64,000 nucleotides of DNA, taken from assembly GCF_023522835.1 (NCBI RefSeq), contig NZ_JALCZU010000005.1:1-64000 (forward strand). Direction: 5' to 3'. Under the pieces are notes generated by a model. The model saw only the letters and a list, made by a program, of their open reading frames with translations. It made no database searches and was not told the DNA's origin. The translations under genes were made by a program, and so were the position numbers. Source of the stretch: Oceanobacillus saliphilus (GTDB lineage Bacteria; Bacillota; Bacilli; Bacillales; Amphibacillaceae). Position 1 is the stretch's first letter. Each line of letters opens with the position of its first letter. This document shows, piece after piece, positions 16,939-28,123 of this stretch.

Positions 16939-19900
16939 ATGGCATACACACATTTACAAGTGAAAAGCGGATATAGTCTAATGAACAGTACAGCGACCAT
17001 TCCAAAATTGGTAGAGCGTGCACACGAGCTGAAGTTTGATGCGCTTGCACTGACCGATATAGAAGTGCTGTATGGTGTCATTCCTTTTTATCGTGCATGC
17101 AAAAACTATTCTATAAAACCGATTATTGGGATGACTGTGTATGTACGTGATGTGGAGGAGGAAGAAGGCATCCCATGTGTACTCCTGGCAAAAAATAATA
17201 CTGGTTACCATGGGCTTGTGAAAATCAGTACAGCTATCCAGCTCCACGGGAAAAATGGAATACTTAGAGAAGAATTATCAGAATACAGCGACCAGCTAAT
17301 TTGTATCTATCCGACAAATGACGGTAAGGTCGAACAGGCTTTACGTGACGGTCAGGATGGGGAGTTAACTACTTATTTTAAAGCATGGCAAAGTCTCTTC
17401 TCTGATGGCGATTTCTATCTAGGCATTCAGGATCGAGGGTTGGAAGAAGACAGGAAGCACACACAAGTTTTAAAATCTTTTCATGAGAAAACCGGTCTTC
17501 CAGCCGCCGTAATCAATGATGTTATATACTTAAAAGAAAATGATGAAATAGCGTATGATTGTCTGCAGGCTATGAAAAACGGTAACCAGTGGACCATGCA
17601 ACGAACGAATCCAAAATTAAAAAACAGATACCTTCGCTCGGAAGCAGAAATGATGGAGACTTTTAACCATTGGCCGGAAGCAGTCGATATGACAGAGGCG
17701 ATTAAAAATAAGTGTGATGTTACATTTGATTTTGAACAGCGCCTCATACCATCTTTTCCTGTGCCGGAGGGAATTCGTGCCGCGGATTACCTGTCAGCCA
17801 AATGTTGGGAAAATGTGGAGAAGAAATACAGTGTTGTTACCGAAAAAGTAAAAGAACGATTATCGTATGAACTTCATGTTATTCAAACGATGAACTTCAG
17901 CGATTATTTTCTGATTGTCGCAGATTTTATTAATTATGCGAAGTCCAATCAGATTCTGGTCGGTCCTGGTCGTGGCTCATCGGCTGGATCTATTGTTGCT
18001 TATGTGCTTGGAATAACAGAGGTTGATCCGTTGGAATATAATCTTCTGTTCGAACGGTTTTTAAATCCCGAGAGACAGACAATGCCTGATATTGACGTCG
18101 ACTTTTCAGATGCTAGACGTGATGAAGTGATAGAATATGTAAGAAATAAGTATGGTGTAGAGCATGTTGCCCAAATTATTACGTTCGGAACTTTTGCTGC
18201 AAGATCATTAATCAGAGAATTAATAAAAGCAATGGACATAGATCAGCAGGATGCGAATTTCATTCTGAAAAACATACCATTACAATCTAAAAATAGTATA
18301 CCCGAGATAGTTAGGGAATCAGAGGAACTGAACAAGTATGTTAAAAGCTCACCGAAATTAAAGGCGTTGTTTGCAGTAGCTGTTAAACTTGAAGGCTTGC
18401 CTAGACATATTTCCACGCATGCTGCAGGAGTCATCATCAGTGAAAAACCATTGATTGAGCATGTGCCGTTGACAGTTGGAGCAACAGATACTTATCTTAC
18501 CCAATTTCCAATGAATGATTTGGAAGCGATTGGGCTATTAAAAATGGATTTTCTTGGTCTCCGTAATCTTACACTTCTTGAGAAAGTAATCAAGTCCATC
18601 ACGTATACATCGGATAAACAGCTTACATTGGAGAAGATTCCGGACGATGATGAGAAAACATTTAAAATTTTGCGAAGCGGGCAGACGAATGGCGTATTTC
18701 AGCTTGAATCACAAGGAATGAAACAGGTGCTGAACAGGCTAAAGCCGACTGCATTTGAAGATATTGTTGCAGTAAACGCGCTCTTTAGGCCGGGCCCAAT
18801 GGATTTTATTCCTGTTTATATCGCGCGGAAACATGGAAAGGAACAGGTTACCTACCCACATCGGGATTTACAGCCTATTTTGGAAAAGACGTTCGGTGTA
18901 TTGGTCTATCAGGAGCAAATTATGCAGATAGCTCATAAAATTGCAGGTTTTACGCTAGGTGAGGCAGACATTCTGCGCCGTGCTGTCAGCAAAAAGAAAC
19001 AGGACGTTATGGACACGCAAAGGAAAGCGTTCATTGATGGCTGTCTAAATAACGGCTACTCTTTGGAAGTGGCTGAAGAGGTTTTCAGTTGGATTGTCAA
19101 ATTTTCCAACTACGGTTTCCCGCGGAGCCACGCAGTTGCCTACAGCAAAATCTCCTATCAGCTTGCATACCTAAAAGCCCATTATCCAGCAAACTTTTTT
19201 GCGGAGTTATTAAGTGCTACCAGAAATCAACAAGAAAAACTGAATGCGTATATTCAGGAACTGAGAGCGATGGATATTGACATTATGCCACCAACCATTA
19301 ACCGAAGTTATGGGAAGTATACCGTTGAAGGAACAAGTATACGCATGGGACTTTCATCTATAAAAGGAATTGGCAACCAGTCCATTGCTGAGATCATTCG
19401 CGCAAGGAAAGACGGTCCCTTTAAAAATCTGTTTGATTTCTGTCTGAGAGTCTCACCGAAATTGGTTAATCGGGCAACATTGGAGAACTTGATTATTGCC
19501 GGGACATTTGATGAAACACACGCAAATCGGGCGAGTTTGCTTGCATCGATTGATCAGGCGATGGAGCAGGGAGAATTGTTCAGTGAATTTTCTGGCCAAC
19601 CAAGTCTCTTCCAAAACAAAATAGAGTTGGAAGCTGATTATATTGATATGGACGACTTCAGTCAGGTTCGTAAATTGGCAGATGAAAAAGAATTGCTTGG
19701 TATCTATATTTCTAGCCATCCACTTAAGGATTACAGGAAACGTTTAAGGGCAAGCGGGCATATCGCACTTAAATATGCTGAAAAATTGGTTGGTAAACGA
19801 AATGTCAAATCTACAGTCATTATACAGTCAATCAAGACAATTCGTACAAAACGTGGTGACCGGATGGCGTTTTTGACACTCGGGGATGAAAATTCAGAAA

Positions 19901-20298
19901 TTGATGGAGTTGTTTTCCCAGACTTGTTCAGAGATGTAAGTCGTTTTCTGGAAGAAGAGATGATTATCAGTATCAGTGGGAAAGTCGAATCAAGGAATAA
20001 CAAACTTCAATGGGTTATTGACACACTAAAGCCATTTAACGAAGCGGAACTCATTGAACAACCGGACCAGCGGCTGTTTATTAAAGTAACGAGCAGCACG
20101 AGCGGTAATGCATTAAACAAAATAGGACAGATTTCAGGGAAGTACCCGGGTGGCACGCCTGTTATAATTTATGATGAGGATAAGAAACAGTCTTATCAGC
20201 TTACGGACGAATATTTTGTCCATACCGAACAGGACTGTTTAAAGGAACTGAATCTTCATTTTGGTAGGGAGAATGTAGTTTTAAAAAAACGAAACTAA
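16939..20298 (+). CDS. dnaE: DNA polymerase III subunit alpha DnaE
   Basis: This replicative polymerase of the DnaE type extends RNA primers on the lagging strand before PolC takes over in Bacillus. The 1119 residues comprise an N-terminal PHP domain (about 1-200, HLQVKSGYSLM), the Pol III palm with GPGRGSSAGS and catalytic D384/D386 in PDIDVDF, thumb and fingers with RPGPMDFIP and VYQEQIMQI, tandem helix-hairpin-helix around SSIKGIGNQSI, and a C-terminal OB fold. The ATG at 16939 follows GGCGGG; the earlier in-frame ATG at 16897 overlaps the probable -10 box (TATAAT, 16905-16910). Length matches B. subtilis DnaE. Confidence 0.96.
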   Translation: MAYTHLQVKSGYSLMNSTATIPKLVERAHELKFDALALTDIEVLYGVIPFYRACKNYSIKPIIGMTVYVRDVEEEEGIPCVLLAKNNTGYHGLVKISTAIQLHGKNGILREELSEYSDQLICIYPTNDGKVEQALRDGQDGELTTYFKAWQSLFSDGDFYLGIQDRGLEEDRKHTQVLKSFHEKTGLPAAVINDVIYLKENDEIAYDCLQAMKNGNQWTMQRTNPKLKNRYLRSEAEMMETFNHWPEAVDMTEAIKNKCDVTFDFEQRLIPSFPVPEGIRAADYLSAKCWENVEKKYSVVTEKVKERLSYELHVIQTMNFSDYFLIVADFINYAKSNQILVGPGRGSSAGSIVAYVLGITEVDPLEYNLLFERFLNPERQTMPDIDVDFSDARRDEVIEYVRNKYGVEHVAQIITFGTFAARSLIRELIKAMDIDQQDANFILKNIPLQSKNSIPEIVRESEELNKYVKSSPKLKALFAVAVKLEGLPRHISTHAAGVIISEKPLIEHVPLTVGATDTYLTQFPMNDLEAIGLLKMDFLGLRNLTLLEKVIKSITYTSDKQLTLEKIPDDDEKTFKILRSGQTNGVFQLESQGMKQVLNRLKPTAFEDIVAVNALFRPGPMDFIPVYIARKHGKEQVTYPHRDLQPILEKTFGVLVYQEQIMQIAHKIAGFTLGEADILRRAVSKKKQDVMDTQRKAFIDGCLNNGYSLEVAEEVFSWIVKFSNYGFPRSHAVAYSKISYQLAYLKAHYPANFFAELLSATRNQQEKLNAYIQELRAMDIDIMPPTINRSYGKYTVEGTSIRMGLSSIKGIGNQSIAEIIRARKDGPFKNLFDFCLRVSPKLVNRATLENLIIAGTFDETHANRASLLASIDQAMEQGELFSEFSGQPSLFQNKIELEADYIDMDDFSQVRKLADEKELLGIYISSHPLKDYRKRLRASGHIALKYAEKLVGKRNVKSTVIIQSIKTIRTKRGDRMAFLTLGDENSEIDGVVFPDLFRDVSRFLEEEMIISISGKVESRNNKLQWVIDTLKPFNEAELIEQPDQRLFIKVTSSTSGNALNKIGQISGKYPGGTPVIIYDEDKKQSYQLTDEYFVHTEQDCLKELNLHFGRENVVLKKRN

Positions 20299-20305
20299 AA
20301 TACAT

Positions 20306-20350
20306 GAAAATCAGGAATAGAAACAATATCCGTTATTTCTGATTTTCCTA
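20306..20350 (+). terminator. Terminator-like hairpin after dnaE
   Basis: GAAAATCAGGAATA pairs with TATTTCTGATTTTC; the T-rich sequence is mainly within the stem. Confidence 0.65.
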
Positions 20351-20366
20351 CAATTTTACACAATAC

Positions 20367-20394
20367 TTTACAGACGAAAATCTTCTGTTATAAT
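20367..20394 (+). promoter_or_regulatory. Sigma-A promoter of the malic enzyme gene
   Basis: TTTACA (20367-20372), a 16-base spacer, and an extended -10 TGTTATAAT with TATAAT at 20389-20394. Predicted transcription start is near 20401. Confidence 0.75.
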
Positions 20395-20406
20395 ATAGTA
20401 GTTATT

Positions 20407-20421
20407 AGTGGTCTGACCACT
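20407..20421. promoter_or_regulatory. FadR-type GntR operator downstream of the malic enzyme promoter
   Basis: AGTGGTCTGACCACT is a perfect 15-bp palindrome with the TGGTCnGACCA core typical of FadR-subfamily GntR regulators. It sits about +7 to +21 from the predicted start, where a bound repressor would block transcription. A GntR/FadR-type gene lies directly after the malic enzyme gene. Confidence 0.75.
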
Positions 20422-20566
20422 TTTGAACCAGATAGACTTACTTTCATATACAGCAAAATAACTTATTACTTCTATGACTGAGCAGCCTTTAGATATGTAC
20501 AAAGCGATAGGGATACATGTAAAGGATTAATAGACCATTTCTACATAAAGGGAGAGATAAGAGACG

Positions 20567-21799
20567 ATGGCAAGCTTAAGAGATGAAGCATTGCACTTGC
20601 ATAGAGTAAACCAGGGGAAATTGGAAATTAACACAAAGGTACCAGTCAATAACGCGGAGGATTTAAGCCTTGCATATTCTCCTGGTGTGGCTGAACCTTG
20701 TAAGGAAATTTATGATCGCACGGAAACTGTATATGATTATACAATGAAGGGTAACATGGTAGCAGTTGTCAGTGATGGTTCTGCTGTTCTCGGACTTGGT
20801 AATATCGGTCCTGAAGCTGCACTTCCTGTTATGGAAGGAAAAGCTGTACTGTTCAAAGGATTTGCAGGTGTAGACGCATTTCCGATTTGCCTTGCTACGC
20901 ATGATGTCGACCAAATTGTACAAACAGTAAAATTATTGGAGCCTAATTTCGGCGGAGTGAATTTGGAAGATATCGCTGCACCCAACTGTTTCATTATTGA
21001 AGATCGCCTAAAAAGCGAAATGAATATTCCAATTTTTCATGACGACCAGCATGGTACAGCAATTGTAACTGTAGCAGGTCTGATTAATGCTTTAAAGCTT
21101 GTCGGCAAAAAGTTCTCTGATATTAAAGTAGTAGCGAATGGTGCTGGAGCGGCGGGAATCGCGATTATCCGTCTGTTGCAAAGTTTTGGCGTTCGCAAAA
21201 TGATCATGTGTGATTCCAAAGGGGCAATTTATGAAGGAAGACCCTATGGAATGAACAGTGTGAAGGATCGAGTGGCCAAGTTTACGAACAATGATAAAAT
21301 AGAAGGTTCCCTTGCAGATGTTCTTGTTGATGCAGATGTATTTATTGGAGTGTCCGTAGGTGGTGCTTTAACAAAAGAAATGGTATCAAGCATGAATGAC
21401 GACGCCATCATTTTTGCCATGGCCAATCCCGATCCAGAAATTCTCCCTGAAGCGGCAAAAGAAGCAGGAGCAAGAGTTATTGGTACAGGAAGATCCGATT
21501 TTGCCAATCAGGTGAACAATGTGCTTGCTTTTCCAGGGATTTTCCGTGGTGCACTCGATGTGAGAGCTACAAGGATCAATGAGGATATGAAAGTGGCGGC
21601 TGCAGAAGCGATTGCTTCCTTGATTGAAGAAAATGAGATTCATGATGATTATGTCATACCAAGCCCTTTTGACACACGTGTTGCACCATTGGTAGCTTCA
21701 AGAGTTGCAAAGGCAGCTATGGATTCTGGAGTAGCAAGGTTGAAAGTCGACCCGGAGGAAATTGCGGAGAAGACAAGAAGATTGACGCAACAAAAATAA
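20567..21799 (+). CDS. ytsJ: Malic enzyme (NAD(P)-dependent, YtsJ-type)
   Basis: This enzyme decarboxylates malate to pyruvate with reduction of NAD(P). The 410 residues are the short bacterial form without a phosphotransacetylase tail. The malic N-terminal domain holds YSPGVAEPC, followed by the metal- and substrate-binding region with EDIAAPNCF and FHDDQHGTA. The Rossmann domain has GAGAAGIAIIRLL. AAAGGGAGAG precedes the ATG. The position after dnaE and before accDA matches B. subtilis ytsJ, whose product prefers NADP; cofactor choice here was not deduced. A GntR-type operator in the leader suggests induction by a small organic acid (inference). Confidence 0.93.
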   Translation: MASLRDEALHLHRVNQGKLEINTKVPVNNAEDLSLAYSPGVAEPCKEIYDRTETVYDYTMKGNMVAVVSDGSAVLGLGNIGPEAALPVMEGKAVLFKGFAGVDAFPICLATHDVDQIVQTVKLLEPNFGGVNLEDIAAPNCFIIEDRLKSEMNIPIFHDDQHGTAIVTVAGLINALKLVGKKFSDIKVVANGAGAAGIAIIRLLQSFGVRKMIMCDSKGAIYEGRPYGMNSVKDRVAKFTNNDKIEGSLADVLVDADVFIGVSVGGALTKEMVSSMNDDAIIFAMANPDPEILPEAAKEAGARVIGTGRSDFANQVNNVLAFPGIFRGALDVRATRINEDMKVAAAEAIASLIEENEIHDDYVIPSPFDTRVAPLVASRVAKAAMDSGVARLKVDPEEIAEKTRRLTQQK

Positions 21800-21816
21800 T
21801 ATTATAAGTGCGCGTT

Positions 21817-21866
21817 CAAAAAAAGTGCCCTATTCGACGCTTATCATTTGGTGACTTTTTGAACAA
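21817..21866. repeat. Inverted repeat between ytsJ and the GntR gene
   Basis: GTTCAAAAA...AGT and ACTTTTTGAAC form a long imperfect hairpin. It may act as a terminator or processing site; it looks like a dispersed Bacillaceae spacer sequence, but only one copy is seen here. Confidence 0.45.
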
Positions 21867-21899
21867 CCTCTATAAGTTCCAAAGGAGTGTAGTCCTGCA

Positions 21900-22508
21900 G
21901 TGACGATGTCATCCAAACACAAAGTATATCAGGAAGTAATCAAGGAATTACAGCGATATATTGAAATGAAGAATTTAAATGCGGGAGACAAGCTTCCTTC
22001 AGAAAGAGAACTTTCAGAAAAATTGAATGCAGGCAGGTCATCAGTAAGGGAAGCATTGCGGGCTTTGGAACTTATTGGACTGATTGAAACAAGACATGGA
22101 GAAGGTACGTATTTAAGGACTTATCGTTCTTTTCAGACGGTGGAGCTTTTATCTTCATTTATTTTGAGGCAGGAAAATATTAAGAACGACCTGACTTTAA
22201 CGAAAAAGATTATCGAAAAAGAAGCAGCAAAACTTGCATTCAGCCGATTGGAAGAAAGTGACTTCAAGCAATTGAATAAAATTATCAAAACACATGTTAA
22301 TGATCGACAAGCAAGACATCGTACTTATTTTAATTATATTTTTAATAAAACCGAGAACTTATTATTGACTAAAATATGGATTTTGATGGAAGAATTTGCA
22401 TACACAGTGAACACAGAACTGTATGAAGACGCCTTTTATTCAAAACTGGCTGATCTATATTCTGCACGTGACTATCAGTCCATCGAAGGACTATTTATCT
22501 CAAATTAA
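21900..22508 (+). CDS. GntR/FadR-family transcriptional regulator
   Basis: This is a DNA-binding repressor or activator. The 202 residues hold a winged HTH at about 8-75 with the subfamily signature KLPSERELSEKL, RSSVREALRALELIGLI and GEGTYL. An all-helical effector domain follows that is shorter than the usual FCD domain. The start is GTG 21900 (or ATG 21906) after AAAGGAGTG. It lies between the malic enzyme gene and accDA. A FadR-type palindrome at the malic enzyme promoter is the likely target. No such palindrome was seen before this gene or accD, so control of fatty acid synthesis is less supported. Confidence 0.88.
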   Translation: MTMSSKHKVYQEVIKELQRYIEMKNLNAGDKLPSERELSEKLNAGRSSVREALRALELIGLIETRHGEGTYLRTYRSFQTVELLSSFILRQENIKNDLTLTKKIIEKEAAKLAFSRLEESDFKQLNKIIKTHVNDRQARHRTYFNYIFNKTENLLLTKIWILMEEFAYTVNTELYEDAFYSKLADLYSARDYQSIEGLFISN

Positions 22509-22589
22509 CGGACATGTTGACCCGAAGCAAAGAAGTTCCTGTGGGGATCTAGTTTTACCTCACTGAAGTTTCGCTTTAGCAGATAGCAA

Positions 22590-22664
22590 AGTATAAAACT
22601 TTTCTAATTGCATAAGTGCAACGAAGGCTGTCACCGAAAGGCTTGGTGACAACCAAATTTTCTA
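22590..22664 (+). repeat. Dispersed repeat B, copy 1 (hairpin element)
   Basis: It shares a run of AGTGCAACGAAGGCTGTCACC with copy 2 at 48.4 kb and more weakly with copy 3 at 39.9 kb. The TGTCACC/GGTGACA arms form a hairpin. It lies upstream of accD in the same orientation as the gene. Confidence 0.7.
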
Positions 22665-22687
22665 CTAAATGAAACCTATAGAAGTGG

Positions 22688-22725
22688 CAGTTGAGAGAAA
22701 AAAATTACTCTCGACTGTTTTTGAC
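22688..22725 (+). terminator. Terminator between the GntR gene and accD
   Basis: CAGTTGAGAG pairs with CTCTCGACTG (one G-U pair) and is followed by TTTTT. It overlaps TTGACA at 22721, which could be a -35 box for accD, but no well-spaced -10 was found. Confidence 0.75.
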
Positions 22726-22816
22726 ACTCTTTTTAATAAAATATCGTTATGATGATTAAAATGATTCAAAATGTACAGGCTGACATGTCAAGGTAGGTAT
22801 TAAAGGGGGAGTAAAC

Positions 22817-23677
22817 TTGCTAAAGGATCTTTTCAGCAAGCGGAAGAAATACGCATCCATACCAAGTGAACAGGCTAAGATGGATGTTCCTGAAGGACTT
22901 ATGCAAAAATGCAATGGATGTAATAAAATATATTATCGCAAGGAAATGAAGAAGTCATTGAATGTTTGCCCAAATTGTGGTAATCATCACCCTATGACTG
23001 CCTGGGAACGGATAGACAGTTTATTTGATGCGAATACTTTTAAGGAATGGGATAGAGGGATTACATCTGGAAATCCGCTCAATTTTCCGGAATATGAAGA
23101 GAAAATTGCGAAAGACCGAAAAAAGACAGAACTGAACGAAGGGGTAGTTACCGGTAAGGGTATGATCGATGGTATACCAACTGCTTTTGCTGTTATGGAT
23201 TCCTCTTTTAGAATGGGGAGTATGGGTTCAGCAATGGGTGAGAAAATTGCTCGTGCCATTGAAAATGCGAAAGAGGAATCAATACCATTCATTATTTTTA
23301 CTGCTTCTGGTGGTGCCAGGATGCAGGAGGGTGTTTTGAGTCTCATGCAGATGGCCAAAACCTCTATTGCAATCAAACGTTTCAGTGATAAGGGTGGGTT
23401 AATGATTTCCATTATGACCCATCCGACTACAGGCGGTGTTTCAGCAAGCTTTGCCTCCATCGGGGACTATAACTTTGCTGAACCAGGAGCTCTGATTGGT
23501 TTTGCTGGCAGAAGAATTATCGAACAAACAATTAGAGAAAAGCTTCCTGATGATTTCCAGACTGCTGAATTTCAGTTGAAACATGGTCAATTGGACAAAG
23601 TGATCCATAGACATGATATGAAAGAAATCCTTTCGAAGCTTCTTCAAATGCATCAAAAAGGTGGCGACACAACATGA
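22817..23677 (+). CDS. accD: Acetyl-CoA carboxylase carboxyltransferase subunit beta
   Basis: This is the beta subunit of the carboxyltransferase that makes malonyl-CoA for fatty acid synthesis. The 286 residues have an N-terminal zinc ribbon (C32, C35, C51, C54) and a crotonase-fold domain with [16 protein letters not shown] and GGARMQEG. The start is TTG, placed after GGGGGAG. The stop overlaps the accA start (ATGA), giving coupled synthesis of the two partner subunits. Confidence 0.96.
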   Translation: MLKDLFSKRKKYASIPSEQAKMDVPEGLMQKCNGCNKIYYRKEMKKSLNVCPNCGNHHPMTAWERIDSLFDANTFKEWDRGITSGNPLNFPEYEEKIAKDRKKTELNEGVVTGKGMIDGIPTAFAVMDSSFRMGSMGSAMGEKIARAIENAKEESIPFIIFTASGGARMQEGVLSLMQMAKTSIAIKRFSDKGGLMISIMTHPTTGGVSASFASIGDYNFAEPGALIGFAGRRIIEQTIREKLPDDFQTAEFQLKHGQLDKVIHRHDMKEILSKLLQMHQKGGDTT

Positions 23678-24630
23678 ATTCAGTACTGGAGTTCGAAAAA
23701 CCGATTGTAAATTTAAAAGAAAAGATCGCTGAGTTGAAAAGTTTCACAGAAGATAGCGAAATCGATTTGTCTGTAGAGATTGAAACATTGGAAAAACGTC
23801 TCGCCGTTCTTGAAGATGAGATATATGGGAATTTGAAGCCCTGGAATCGGGTTCAGATGGCGAGACATCCAATGCGTCCAACCACCTTGGATTATATAGA
23901 TAAACTTTTCACGGATTTCATTGAATTCCATGGTGACAGAAACTTTGGGGATGATGAGGCAATTGTGGCAGGGGTGGCTTTTTATGATGGTAAACCTGTT
24001 ACAGTAATTGGTCACCAACGAGGAAAAGATACAAAAGAAAACATTCGCAGGAACTTTGGAATGCCACATCCGGAGGGCTATCGCAAAGCATTGCGTCATA
24101 TGAAACAGGCAGAAAAATTTGATCGGCCGATTGTGTGCTTTATCGACACCAAAGGGGCCTACCCGGGTAAAGCTGCCGAAGAACGAGGGCAAAGTGAAGC
24201 CATTGCCAGAAACCTGATGGAAATGGCTGGTCTCACCGTACCTATCGTCTGCGTTGTTATTGGTGAAGGTGGAAGTGGTGGTGCGTTGGCACTTGGTGTA
24301 GGTGACTACATTCATATGCTGGAGAACTCGACTTATTCGGTAATTTCCCCTGAAGGTGCGGCTGCATTACTTTGGAAAGATTCCGGACAGGCACAGCGGG
24401 CTGCTGAAACCATGAAAATTACTTCTTATGATTTAAAAAAATTAAATGTGATTGACCAGATCATACCGGAACCTAAAGGTGGGGCCCACCGTAATTTGGA
24501 ACAGCAGGCATTAAACATGGACATCGTACTGAAACAATCACTTGAATCTCTAAGTAAATTCACGAAAGAAGAATTACTTGAGAATAGATGGGAAAAATAT
24601 AAGAAGATTGGTGCGTATGAAATAATCTAA
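23674..24630 (+). CDS. accA: Acetyl-CoA carboxylase carboxyltransferase subunit alpha
   Basis: This is the alpha subunit that forms the alpha2-beta2 carboxyltransferase with AccD. The 318 residues have an N-terminal helical hairpin (about 1-60), [16 protein letters not shown], and the crotonase-fold core with oxyanion-hole glycines in [15 protein letters not shown]. It overlaps accD by four bases and ends at a terminator. No FapR consensus site was recognised upstream of accDA. Confidence 0.96.
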   Translation: MNSVLEFEKPIVNLKEKIAELKSFTEDSEIDLSVEIETLEKRLAVLEDEIYGNLKPWNRVQMARHPMRPTTLDYIDKLFTDFIEFHGDRNFGDDEAIVAGVAFYDGKPVTVIGHQRGKDTKENIRRNFGMPHPEGYRKALRHMKQAEKFDRPIVCFIDTKGAYPGKAAEERGQSEAIARNLMEMAGLTVPIVCVVIGEGGSGGALALGVGDYIHMLENSTYSVISPEGAAALLWKDSGQAQRAAETMKITSYDLKKLNVIDQIIPEPKGGAHRNLEQQALNMDIVLKQSLESLSKFTKEELLENRWEKYKKIGAYEII

Positions 24631-24643
24631 TACTGTAATAGTT

Positions 24644-24680
24644 GAGACTGATAAATAATAATATCAGTCTCTTATTTTAT
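24644..24680 (+). terminator. Terminator of accDA
   Basis: A perfect GAGACTGATA/TATCAGTCTC stem is followed by a T-rich tail. Confidence 0.85.
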
Positions 24681-24796
24681 ATAAATAAATATAAAATTCT
24701 CTTTAAATATAGGATAATGATTGCTATTTCTTCTGTTTTTATTTATCTTAAAAGGGTATGGTACAGTATTAAATGAAATTTAATTTGGCGACGTGA

Positions 24797-25768
<972 letters not shown>

Positions 25769-25896
25769 TCCGGTTATATAATGAGTATTTATAACGCAAT
25801 AACGGTCTTTTTGTAATCCGCTCGATTAAGGTTCACATTAGTTGAAACAAGAGAACATGTAAGCTAGTTATGATAATCAAGGAGGAAGAAATATAA

Positions 25897-27657
25897 ATGA
25901 GAAACACTAAAATCGTATGTACGATTGGCCCTGCATCTGAAACAGTAGATACATTAGAGAAATTAATTGATGCAGGTATGAATGTTGCCAGACTTAACTT
26001 CTCACATGGTGACTTTGAGGAACATGGCGCCCGCATTAAAAACATAAGAGAAGCAGCAAGAAATAAAAATAAAACAGTAGCTATACTATTGGACACAAAA
26101 GGTCCAGAAATTAGAACAAATAATTTTAAAGATGGCTATGCAGAACTTGTACAAGGAAATAACGTCATTATCTCGATGGCGGAAGTTGAAGGAACAGCAG
26201 AAAAATTTTCTATAACTTATGATGGGTTAATCAAGGATGTTCATGCAGGATCGAAAATTTTACTCGATGATGGGCTAATTGAATTGGAAGTAATGGATAT
26301 TGATCATGCAAATGGCGAAATCCATACAAAAGCACTCAATTCTGGTGTCATTAAAAATAAAAAAGGTGTGAATGTACCAAATGTATCTGTAAATCTTCCA
26401 GGTATTACTGAAAAAGATAGCGAAGACATTAAATTTGGCATCGAACAAGGCGTTGATTTTATTGCAGCATCTTTTGTACGCCGAGCATCTGATATTCTTG
26501 AAATTAAAGAACTGCTGGAAAATAACCAGGCAGCACATATTCAAATCATCCCTAAAATCGAAAATCAGGAGGGTGTCGATAATATTGACAGCATTCTGCA
26601 AGTAAGTGATGGATTGATGGTGGCACGTGGTGATCTTGGTGTGGAGATTCCTGCTGAGGATGTGCCACTTGTTCAGAAAGCACTTATAAAAAAATGCAAT
26701 AATGCAGGTAAGCCAGTCATCACTGCTACGCAAATGCTTGATTCCATGCAAAGAAATCCTCGTCCGACAAGAGCGGAAGCGTCCGATGTGGCAAATGCAA
26801 TTTTTGATGGAACTGACGCAATCATGCTTTCCGGAGAAACCGCAGCAGGTATCTATCCGGTTGAATCCGTTCAGACGATGAGCAATATTGCTTTGAAAAC
26901 AGAGTCTGCTCTGGAACATAAATCAATTTTAAATGAGCGAACTAAAAATGTGGAAATGACGATTACAGAGGCAATCAGCCAGTCCGTAACACATACAGCG
27001 ATGAATTTGAATGTGGATGCTATCATTACCCCAACGGAAAGTGGCCATACCGCAAGAATGATATCGAAATACAGACCAAAAGCGACGATCCTGGCAGTTA
27101 CGTTTTCGGAGCATGTTAACCGTCAGCTATCCCTTGTTTGGGGTGTACATGCTGTAAAGGGCAATAAAGCAAGTTCTACAGATGAAATGCTTGATATCGC
27201 GGTTGATAAAGGATTAGGTACTGGACTTTGTACCCGAGGCGGCAGAGTCATCATAACTGCCGGCGTACCAGTTGGAGAAAGCGGCACGACAAACTTGCTT
27301 AAAGTCCATGTAATCGGTGATGTGATAGCTAAAGGGCAAGGTATTGGCAGAAGAAGTGCATACGGCCGTGTCGTTTTTGCCAAGACCAACGAAGATGCGT
27401 TGTCAAAAATGGAAGATGGTGATATTCTTGTCACATATGGCACTGAAAAAGATATGATGCCAGCAATCGAGAAAGCTTCCGCCATCATTACGGAAGAAGG
27501 CGGCTTGACTTCCCATGCAGCTGTTGTCGGCTTGAGTCTTGGAATTCCGGTTATTGTGGGAGTAAATGATGTCTTTGATTTACTTGAAGATGGTCAGGAT
27601 ATTACTGTTGATGGTTCAAAAGGTGATATTTATGAAGGGCATGCGAGTGTATTGTAA
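25897..27657 (+). CDS. pyk: Pyruvate kinase with C-terminal PEP-utiliser domain
   Basis: This enzyme converts phosphoenolpyruvate and ADP to pyruvate and ATP. The 586 residues hold the kinase core (1-475, with [10 protein letters not shown], the active-site [14 protein letters not shown] and [12 protein letters not shown]). An additional C-terminal PEP-utiliser-like domain (about 500-586, [21 protein letters not shown]) is typical of Bacillus and Geobacillus enzymes. AAGGAGGAA precedes the start. Confidence 0.97.
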   Translation: MRNTKIVCTIGPASETVDTLEKLIDAGMNVARLNFSHGDFEEHGARIKNIREAARNKNKTVAILLDTKGPEIRTNNFKDGYAELVQGNNVIISMAEVEGTAEKFSITYDGLIKDVHAGSKILLDDGLIELEVMDIDHANGEIHTKALNSGVIKNKKGVNVPNVSVNLPGITEKDSEDIKFGIEQGVDFIAASFVRRASDILEIKELLENNQAAHIQIIPKIENQEGVDNIDSILQVSDGLMVARGDLGVEIPAEDVPLVQKALIKKCNNAGKPVITATQMLDSMQRNPRPTRAEASDVANAIFDGTDAIMLSGETAAGIYPVESVQTMSNIALKTESALEHKSILNERTKNVEMTITEAISQSVTHTAMNLNVDAIITPTESGHTARMISKYRPKATILAVTFSEHVNRQLSLVWGVHAVKGNKASSTDEMLDIAVDKGLGTGLCTRGGRVIITAGVPVGESGTTNLLKVHVIGDVIAKGQGIGRRSAYGRVVFAKTNEDALSKMEDGDILVTYGTEKDMMPAIEKASAIITEEGGLTSHAAVVGLSLGIPVIVGVNDVFDLLEDGQDITVDGSKGDIYEGHASVL

Positions 27658-27673
27658 CTGACATGAAGTTATT

Positions 27674-27713
27674 AAAAATAGAAATCGGTATTTTACCGGT
27701 TTCTATTTTTCAA
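27674..27713 (+). terminator. Terminator of pyk
   Basis: AAAAATAGAAATCGGTA pairs with TACCGGTTTCTATTTTT, giving a long stem with a T-run. Confidence 0.9.
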
Positions 27714-27730
27714 GTAAGAAAGGATGGTGA

Positions 27731-28123
27731 ATGATGCGCTGGCTATTATTAGCTTTACTCGTAATTCCCGCTTTGGAAATCGGTTTATTTATTTGGCTCG
27801 GCGGTATTACAGGGCCGTGGTGGATCGTATTTCTCATAATTCTAACTGGTATAATAGGCGTATCTCTCGCGAAGAGGCAAGGAATGGACACTTGGCAGAA
27901 AGCTCAATTACAAATGAGTAAAGGAATTCCCCCTACAGAAGAAATTTTGGACGGTATTTGTATTTTCATTGGTGCTGTATTTTTATTTTCTCCCGGCTTC
28001 ATTACGGATACAGTAGGCTTTATACTTGTCCTTCCGTTTACACGTACACCGCTGAAAAGGATCATACGTAAATTAATTAATAAAATGATGGGAAATGGAA
28101 CAATCATTTATCGGAAATGGTAA
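27731..28123 (+). CDS. fxsA: FxsA family membrane protein
   Basis: The 130-residue integral membrane protein (129 from the second ATG) has hydrophobic segments at about 2-20, 25-45 and 75-100. It carries the family features PALEIGLFIWLG and FLFSPGFITDTVGFILVLP. E. coli FxsA affects phage F exclusion; the Bacillus homologue is YtzA and its function is unknown. It is convergent with ytvI, and the two stop codons are directly adjacent with no terminator in between. Confidence 0.9.
   Translation: MMRWLLLALLVIPALEIGLFIWLGGITGPWWIVFLIILTGIIGVSLAKRQGMDTWQKAQLQMSKGIPPTEEILDGICIFIGAVFLFSPGFITDTVGFILVLPFTRTPLKRIIRKLINKMMGNGTIIYRKW

Noticed and set aside
22721-22753. Sigma-A promoter of accD with TTGACA and TATGAT
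   Set aside because: The spacing is 21 bases and TTGACA overlaps a terminator tail; no convincing alternative -10 was found.
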